Positions 57,073-64,000 of a DNA stretch of 64,000 nucleotides are shown in pieces. Made by a program: the position numbers and the translations under genes. The notes beneath the pieces were generated by a model. It saw only the letters and a list, made by a program, of their open reading frames with translations. It was not told the DNA's origin and made no database searches. Where the stretch lies: assembly GCF_945859705.1 (NCBI RefSeq), contig NC_079135.1:35141679-35205678 (forward strand). Reading direction: 5' to 3'. Source of the DNA: Episyrphus balteatus (taxonomy: Eukaryota; Arthropoda; Insecta; Diptera; Syrphidae). Within the stretch, counting starts at the first letter, position 1; the number at the start of each line of letters is the position of its first letter.

Positions 57073-59039
57073 CTTAAAAAAAAATTATAGAAAAGAAAAA
57101 ATGAATTAGTACTGAGACAATGTTTAAACAAATTATTATTTAAACTCTGGTCTAGAGAAAGAATATGGGATGGGTGAAACAATGCGGATTCCCGAAAGTG
57201 AATTAAAGTTGAAAGTGATATATGATCAATTTTTTTTTCCAAAGTTTTTAAAGGTTTTAAAGGTCGCATCTTAAAGTAAAGCTATTCGACATCTACGAGT
57301 GAAAGATCTACATAGTTTAAATATAAATAAGTCCTTGAAGCACTTCTGGTAGATTTTAACGCTTTAAATTAAAAAAAGCCTTTATAATATTTATTATTAG
57401 GTAAAGTTGAAAGGATAATTTGGGAAAACATATGTATTTGCGGTGCTTTGACTCAGAAAGAATAACTCCTATAATAAAATTATGGACCGGAGAGAGAAAA
57501 ATATTTATAGTTTTGATGCTTTACTCGATCAATTTAAAGGACATTTTTACTTGCTTTATGGGGGCAAGTATTGGTTTCGTGTCGAAAAAAATTTGAGGTT
57601 TTAATCAAAACCACAACATTACGATGATGGGGAAGTCCAAAAAAGTGGGTCTCACAATTCCGTCCGTCCGTCTGTGAGTCCATCTGTACACATTTCCACA
57701 GCCTAAACGGGCGGACGGATTTTCTTCAAATTTGGTACGTGTGATTTTTATGGAATTTTGAAAGTTGTTTTTTCTTTTGCTTTTTTTTTTTTTATATCTC
57801 ACTTAGAAAGTGTAGAAAGTGTATAAAAATTTTTCATATTATACCAAATAATTCGAAAGCGGCTCTAACGATTTTGATAAAACTTGGCAAACGAAATATT
57901 CAAAGCGATTATGAAGAACGACTTTAACTAACTTTATGTGGGCAACTGGAGACAGCTAACTAGGCACCGAGTAAGCTTAAACTTAGAAGATCTACGAAAT
58001 AGCATGACTGGAATTGATCCTTCAAACTCAGGACACAGGTCAATAATGTTACAGTTTATGATGTTTAATATTTTATATTTCTAGTTTTCGGCAATTCCTG
58101 GAGATTATTCAACGATAAACCACAGACACAATTCGTCTTAAATAAGGTTATCTATCGTGGTCTTGAGAAACAAATAGACCTAGCTAACTTTAGCAATCAA
58201 TTTAAAGTGAAGTGTATAAACAGAAGATGGCAACACATTACAAATTATTTTTTGGTGGTATTATAAATTGTTTCAGAAAAAAGTAGCAAACTGTGTGTTG
58301 ACACTTTTTTCCAAGAAAACAAGTTTACGAAATTGAATAAGGAGTCAAAGCCCTGGTTGTCTTATACATAAAACTGGTGTTGGCTTCAAACTACCCTTTT
58401 CGACATCACTTAAAGTATAAATATCAAAGCTAATGGCAAACATTATAAACTCATACTCAGCCAAGTATGACAGAAAAATTATCATTGTAGTTGTATGTAA
58501 GACACACTCGCATTATTTCTTAACAAAACAAAAAAAAACTTAACTTTACAAAAGATCCACTTACCTGTAATAGGCTTGACACACGCAGTGCATCTTTTGG
58601 CGAATAGCTCGCCAAAGCAGTCGGCACAATACGGTTTTTCGTCACGACTAGTAAATCGTTGCCCAGCCAAAGTGATATTACAATTAGTGCAGGTGAAGCA
58701 CTCACGATGCCATGGCTCATTCTTGTAAGTCACACCGCCAGCAGTAATGACCTAAGATAAAAAAAAAAATAAACAGAAAAAAAAGTAAGAAGAAAGAATT
58801 TAGATTTCAATTAAAGATATCAAACTCAGATATCAAAAAAATAGCAAACAAAAAATAAACTAAACCTACTTTGTTGCATTTAATGCATCTGGTTGCGAAT
58901 TTCTCTTCGTAGCAACCGGCACAATAGATCTCTTGCTCACGTGGGATAAAGGATTTGGTGCCAATGGGCGTTTTGCAGACACAACAACAGAAACATTTCT
59001 CGTGCCACTGGCGGGTCTTGTATTCCATTTTCTTCGTTC
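56915..59039 (-). CDS. Lmpt: Limpet-type multi-LIM protein, last three coding exons
   Basis: Exons: 59039-58870, 58751-58565, 57072-56915; GT-AG throughout and phases agree (170 with a 2-nt split start, 187, 158 nt). The visible 171 residues contain most of one LIM domain and two complete ones: WHEKCFCCCVCK...YCAGCY; CIKC...WHRECFTCTNC...YCADCF; CTAC...WHHDCFICASC...ICPEC. The protein ends AKQKLI. Order and linkers (KPITGIGGTRFISFEDRHWH) match Drosophila Limpet, an FHL-like protein expressed in muscle, whose LIM zinc fingers mediate protein-protein contacts. Upstream exons (more LIM domains and, in long isoforms, a PET domain) are not found up to 64 kb and presumably lie beyond it. Confidence 0.92.
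57073..58564 (-). other. Lmpt: Lmpt last intron with a partial dispersed repeat
   Basis: A 1.49 kb GT-AG intron. About 57,595-57,910 matches the dispersed repeat family (copy C): ACATTACGATGATGG, CCAAAAAAGTGGGT, a GTCCGTCCGTC run, TTTTCTTCAAA, and CGGCTCTAACGATTTTGAT. Confidence 0.75.
57595..57910 (+). repeat. Dispersed ~1 kb repeat family, partial copy C
   Basis: Shares the order of motifs seen in copies A and B but is more diverged (GTCC instead of GTCT microsatellite) and lacks both ends. Confidence 0.65.
58565..58751 (-). CDS. Lmpt: Lmpt penultimate coding exon
   Basis: Phase-0 start VITAGGVTYKNEPWHREC, ending CTACVKPITG at donor GTAAGTGG; it carries the second half of one LIM domain and the first zinc pair of the next. 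Confidence 0.94.
58870..59039 (-). CDS. Lmpt: Lmpt antepenultimate coding exon
   Basis: Acceptor TTTTATAG; starts by completing a Gly codon, then TKKMEYKTRQWHEKC to RCIKCNK at donor GTAGGT. It lacks the first CxxC pair of its LIM domain, which must lie in an upstream exon outside the window. Confidence 0.93.
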
Positions 59040-62000
59040 CTATAAAAGATACAAATAGAAAATAAAACAAAAAAAAATTAAATGAAAATAAAATTCCTCA
59101 AAATTAGATTATTTTTTTTTGTATAGCTAGCAGCAAGAGTACATATACATTTATACACTATTTACACTGAATTTGGTGCACTACGGCGTATGATTAACAT
59201 TAATTTACCATTTATAACATTTTTTTTCTTTATGTATCGATTATAATAAAATTTAAATAAAAAAGCCACAAAATACATTTATTTTAGCCCATGCAATTCT
59301 TAAAGCCTATACATTTTAGCCCTCTTAACATATAATTTTGAGGCCATTGTCATGCTCTGCTATCTAAAGGCATAACTTGAGCTTGGTTGTTTGGTCGTAT
59401 ATTCGCGTAGCCTACATTAAGGTCGAATTGGCTTCCTTAATTCAATGACGCGGACACGAAATTCCAAAAAGTAAGCAATTCGATTGATTGTGTTATTTTC
59501 GAATGACACAAAATCGAAAAGAGGAATGAACCAGTAAAAACAAAACGAAGCAAAACAAACTCCATTTCCACAAAAACGATTCTTTCCTTTGATAAAAGTA
59601 AAGGTATACTACGTAGATACAAATAAATAAAATCGTGATTGGATTTTTGGTGGCTTATAAAACATGACATGCAATGGCAGAGAGCACACATCCTCACAGT
59701 CAGTCAATAGTTGCTTTTACAAATCTGTTGACATTGTTTCAATAATGTTTATAATTTATTCATTAATTGATTTTTATATTTCAAGTGATATTTTACGAGT
59801 TAATGAGCCTGATGGTTGATTATACATGACAGAAAATATATAAGCGTTCTATAAATGGAAATGAAAATTGCACTAAATGCGGTAAAATAAAGGTGAGTTA
59901 TGTATCAGTTTTGCGGGACTTTTATAGGTCTGAAATGGTTTTATATGAAGGTATAGCAAAAATAAATGGGACTATTAACTCACAAAAAGACAGAAAAAGA
60001 AACAAAAGAACTGAATATTTGCTTGGATAACGAAAAAAAAAGGAGTATAATGAGGCCATGAGAAAGACAAATAAAAATATTAATTGAAGGATTCTTTGTA
60101 TTTTGGGAATGAATAAAAGTCTTAATTACAAAAAACAAACTGAATACAATGACAGGACGTAAAAAAGATGAGTTAGTGGGTAAGTTTTTTTTGTTTTGTT
60201 TTTTGTATATAAAAAGTGCAAATATATTGCAATTTTCGGTCGGTACGGTACATGTAGATTTGTTGCTCCGATCAGTCACCCAGGCAGGAGTTTTCATAAA
60301 AATGAGTTGTGAGTTTAATTACAACAGGCTAAATGGTTTGCGAGTTCAATTACCAAAACCTTCGCACGAATTTTGTGTGAGCTTTTTTTTTGAATGAGCC
60401 AAGTATGACAAAATTATCCAATCTAAGTAAGTCTCTTTAGCTGTGAGCCTTTTACTTCGTATGACATTTCAAATTTATGTTTGTGACGTTATATAGGTGA
60501 TATTATAACATTTTTGCAAAGCTAACTAACTTGCTTTCAATTCCGAGTTTTCTTTGATTTAGTAGAATCTGTCAATTGCTTATTTACTTGAACCTCTCCT
60601 GGTTAAAAAATTTTCACTAAGACAAAAATGTGAATGAATAAGTAAAAATTGTGAATGTGTTGCGACACGCTTGGAAACACGTGCACGTGTGTTGTGCACT
60701 TCTCGTTCGAAAACAAAACTTAACGAAACTTGGCTTTTCATTTATTTTCATATGGTGCCGTACGTACTCTTGTCCTTAAGGCCCAACTATAATAATGGGA
60801 AGGGAAGGTACGGTGTCATCGAATTATAAACGAATACAAGCAAATCATATGGCGCACCAATAACATCGGTTAGATCAGTTTCGTTCAGTTTAGTTTTGTA
60901 CTTTACGGACGTAAATATAAAAGCTGATTGCATGTTCCACTCTCTCTTTGTAATTGATAGAACGGAAAGTAACGGATCGTTTATTTTCGACAGTAGCATC
61001 TGTTTGCTACCGTCTATTATAGTTAGGACTTAAGCCTTGCCTTAAATCCGCTATCACACCATGACTTCCGAATCACGACTTTTTTTTTAAATGATTGTGA
61101 ACGAAATGCATGATATTCTTCTACAATTACGAAAAAAGTCGCGACTTTTCAGTCGTCGTGAGAAAAGTTGAATAAATAAATAATGTTCCTTTTCTTGTTA
61201 GAATTTTGAAATAAAATTAAAAAAAAGGAAATTTTGGATCTGTCAAAAAAAAAAAAACACTGTAAGATACTTTGCCGAAACTATAAGTAAAAAAATTAAT
61301 ACATTTTTAGCACCATATCCTATGTGATAAACAACTCTCAACCATTCTTATGAGGGTGTAATTAATTTAGAAAAATGGAAAAAAAAAATACAATTTACCG
61401 CCAATCTTGGATTGGCCGTTATAAGACAGTGACCACATTCAGGTGATTATTACCATTGTGACCAGAAATTGAAAAAAATTACAGAGCCACTAAGATTCCA
61501 CCTAAAAGACTTGGATTTTCGCGAACTTGTATGGCTTAAAATTAACAGGGATTGTTTAGCCTGAAAAAAAGCATGTTTCAAGACAAGTGAAAGAAATAAC
61601 AACTTCAGTCCGATTTTTTAACCTAGAAGTTACTTAATTACTTGTTATTTATTACGCAGCGAAGTTATGATTGGGATAAAAACCTTTAAGCTAACACAAC
61701 GAAAAACAAATTTAAGACAAAAATACAGTAAAATTTGTGTCTGTCAAAAATTCGTTATAGTATTTTGTTTTTAAATTCACAGAATAAAAAAAAAAAACAA
61801 AAACTACCAATATTTGAACCAAAATCGATATGGACATTAAATTTAAGCACTTAATTTTCAATTACTTGCATTTTACTCTAAAGTCAAGCTTTGCAATTAC
61901 GTAAGTGATTCTATAACGATGTTCGATGTGATCATTATATTCGATGGCGTAAAAAAAAGCACAATTTTAGATAATATCTAAGTAGGAGTACCTATTTAAA

Positions 62001-62288
62001 AAACTATTAATAATTCTAAGCTATTGTTAACAAAAAAAAAAAAATAATTCAAAAGAAAACTCGATCACGTAGGTACAAGCCATGTCACAGTAATTTTTTT
62101 CTTCCAAAAACTTTAAAATTGTTTTTGTACTTTTTGTTGTTTTTTGTTTTGTCTGTATAAAAGAGGAAATTGTTAAACTTTAAGTGGCATGTCGAACTAT
62201 ACGGGTCATTATGATTATAACATTAATTTTTATATCCAATCTTTGTTTATATCTTAAGACACACGCAAAACAAAATTGGTAGATGATA
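59040..62288. other. Lmpt upstream (probably intronic) DNA without recognised features
   Basis: No exon with LIM or PET coding potential is seen in either strand. A+T-rich and homopolymer-rich. Confidence 0.5.
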
Positions 62289-62409
62289 TCATGGAACAGT
62301 GGCGTAGATAGGGGGGGGGGGGGGATCAGGGGGATATATCCCCCCCCATTGATTGGGATCGATAATTGTACAACATAACCAGTCATGAACAAATAAGTTA
62401 AAGAAGTAC

Positions 62410-62965
62410 ACTCTGAAAAAAAACGCTATGGATTTCGAGTTTTTGATTAGCTTAAAGGTTATAAATATGGTTTACCAACTCTCGTTGCCATTAAGTCGGA
62501 GTTTCAAAGAGTGAATTTAGACTTGTTCCAAGCTTTGGATCTCGCCAAAGATTTAAGGGATCAACTAAAAATTAAACGGGCAGAAGACGACTCATTTTCG
62601 AAAGTGTTTGTAGATTCCAAAAAAAAAAAATAACTGAAGTCCTTGACATAGGCTTCAAACATAAGAGAATAGTGAAGCGACAAAAGAATCGTTCGAAGCC
62701 TTCGGTTCAAAGTACAGAAAAGAATATTTTCGTGTTACTGTTTCAACCTTTTTCTCGATTTCTAAATAATGGGCCTTGAAGAAAAATTTAGAAACCATGA
62801 AAACATACTAGAAAGGATTTTGGTTCTTTCCAAGAATTCTTCGTCTGAAATAGACGAAGCAGCTAAAGAATTCAATGAAACTGTTGAGTTTTACCAAACA
62901 TTTGGCTGCAGGACAATCTTCTATTCTTCCACCGAGAAAACAAGACCACGTAAAATAGAACAAAA
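62410..62965 (+). pseudogene. hAT transposase fragments
   Basis: Several short collinear segments in different frames, from about VYQLSLPLSR to EKTRPRKIEQKQ, with stops between. The DDE catalytic core and the C-terminal dimerisation block are not seen. Confidence 0.6.
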
Positions 62966-63052
62966 ACAATAAGATTTCCTTATGGTTTTCAAACAATCGG
63001 GTTTTCCTTATTCTTTTAAAATATGCACTTGTAGGGTCTTACCAAAAAAAAA

Positions 63053-63130
63053 TACGATCATGTCGGGGATCGAACTGAAGATCTTAACTCTCTAGTCGCA
63101 CATCTGCCACCTATACCAACTCACTATAGA
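63053..63130 (-). repeat. tRNA-like sequence, probable tRNA-derived SINE or pseudogene
   Basis: The minus strand reads AGTTGGTATAGGTGGC (A-box-like), then about 35 nt later CAGTTCGATCCCCG (B-box-like), followed by nine T residues that could end Pol III transcription. The acceptor and anticodon stems do not pair cleanly, so it is not called as a functional tRNA. It lies inside the hAT element. Confidence 0.5.
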
Positions 63131-64000
63131 AATATTGGTCACAATATTTCTAGTGCCAAGTTAAAAAATTTGAAATTATGAAATTTTTACTAAATTTCAA
63201 AAAGATTTTCTCAATGAAAATAATATTTAATAATTAATTGCTGATTTTAATAAGGTTTCTTCATAAAACAGTTCAATAAAAAAATCTGTTAGTTTTTAGG
63301 TGGTCCTGGTTATATTTTTCTCTGTGTGAAGAATTAAAAACTCAGAAAAGATATTTTATCAGAAGGAATAATACTTCCTCTATGAACTCATTGAAAGCCC
63401 TCGATAGCTGCCCCGAAGAAAGTTTTCCTAGTACCCTTATATATTTTATTAAAGATATACATAAGTTACACTGCTGGTTTCAACGTCAACCACCGAAAGA
63501 ACTTTAATTTAAAGAGAATAAAAACAATACGAAGAAACATTATTAAAACTTTAAAAAAATTTGCGAACTAAATCCATCCCCCCCCTTAGCGAAAAGCTAT
63601 CTACGCCACTGTCATGGAATATAATTTGCAAGCTCCGCGTATAATTTTTTTTTATCGTAAAGTAATAAAAAAAAATAATCACTTGATGTGGGATGTTAAT
63701 TTGGAGTTGAAAGTTATTCGAAACTTGTGTAGGACAACAGACATTTCTTATTATTACTACGTGTTCTAAGTAACAAATAAAAAAAAAAAACTTATATAAA
63801 TCAAGAATAAAATCAGATAGTTAATTGTTATTATGTTTTTAGCTTTTTTTACAATCTTGCCCAAAGCTATTTTAAAAATGAAAAAATACTAAATTATTTT
63901 TTAGGTATTAAGACATAAAATAATAGTAATTTGAGACTTTTGCACAATTATAACCTCATTTCAAATAATAGGTACAAACAAGTCATTGTACTTTGCATTC

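Larger units (their letters stand above)
62297..63611 (+). mobile_element. hAT element with 8-bp target duplication
   Basis: The ends CAGTGGCGTAGATAG and CTATCTACGCCACTG are flanked by the identical 8 bp TCATGGAA (62,289-62,296 and 63,612-63,619), the hallmark of hAT transposition. Plus-strand relics match hAT transposases of the type found in ZMYM1-like proteins: VYQLSLPLSRSFKE-like text, LDLAKDLRDQLKIKRAEDDS, YRKEYFRVTV, then NHENILERILVLSK, interrupted by stops and frameshifts. At 1,315 bp it is an internally deleted, non-autonomous copy. G- and C-runs sit just inside each end. Confidence 0.88.

Noticed and set aside
63053..63130. Functional tRNA gene
   Set aside because: A- and B-box-like motifs are present, but the acceptor and anticodon stems do not pair properly.

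Overview
The window looks like nuclear DNA from a fly: probably a higher dipteran, though I cannot name the species. It is A+T-rich, with small exons bounded by GT-AG introns, long introns, and large numbers of inverted-repeat mobile elements. Four host genes can be supported, all with recognisable Drosophila counterparts. There are no bacterial features, CRISPR arrays, rRNA genes or convincing intact tRNA genes.

Region 1 (1 to about 30.7 kb, minus strand) is a MARCH-type membrane RING-CH ubiquitin ligase, resembling vertebrate MARCH8/MARCH1. The RING, the two membrane segments and an open-ended C-terminal exon lie in the first 3.6 kb. A small first coding exon that fits by phase lies near 29.6 kb, so intron 1 would be about 26 kb. 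That intron holds a piggyBac-like MITE, a Harbinger-like MITE, RTE-like and other LINE remnants, a 1.64 kb palindromic Tc1-like fold-back, a possible solo LTR, a pogo/Tigger-like transposase fragment and a dead Tc1-like copy.

Region 2 (30.8 to 37.2 kb) is a dense nest of inverted-repeat elements, including a 3.1 kb element with an AAT target duplication, followed directly by an intronless plus-strand Fadd gene. Fadd encodes the death-domain adaptor of the Imd immune pathway.

Region 3 (42.0 to 51.7 kb, minus strand) is eIF4E1, the cap-binding translation initiation factor. Its six coding exons join in frame to a 246-residue protein. A possible alternative first exon, an ATG directly followed by a splice donor next to a TGACGTCA site, lies 6 kb upstream. 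MITEs and two copies of a 0.8-1 kb dispersed repeat surround the gene.

Region 4 (52.4 to 55.3 kb) is intergenic DNA filled with nested MITEs, several with readable target duplications. Region 5 (55.7 to 59.04 kb, minus strand) holds the last three coding exons of Limpet (Lmpt), a multi-LIM protein, with a long A+T-rich 3' UTR. Region 6 (59 to 64 kb) is non-coding apart from a 1.3 kb hAT element with a perfect 8-bp target duplication and an internal tRNA-like sequence.

The host genes serve separate roles (membrane protein ubiquitination, immune signalling, translation, LIM scaffolding) and nothing suggests co-regulation. I found no new multi-gene system. The novelty lies in the mobile elements: the palindromic Tc1 copy, an element whose inverted termini are tandem arrays around a 36-bp hairpin, and the nested element families.
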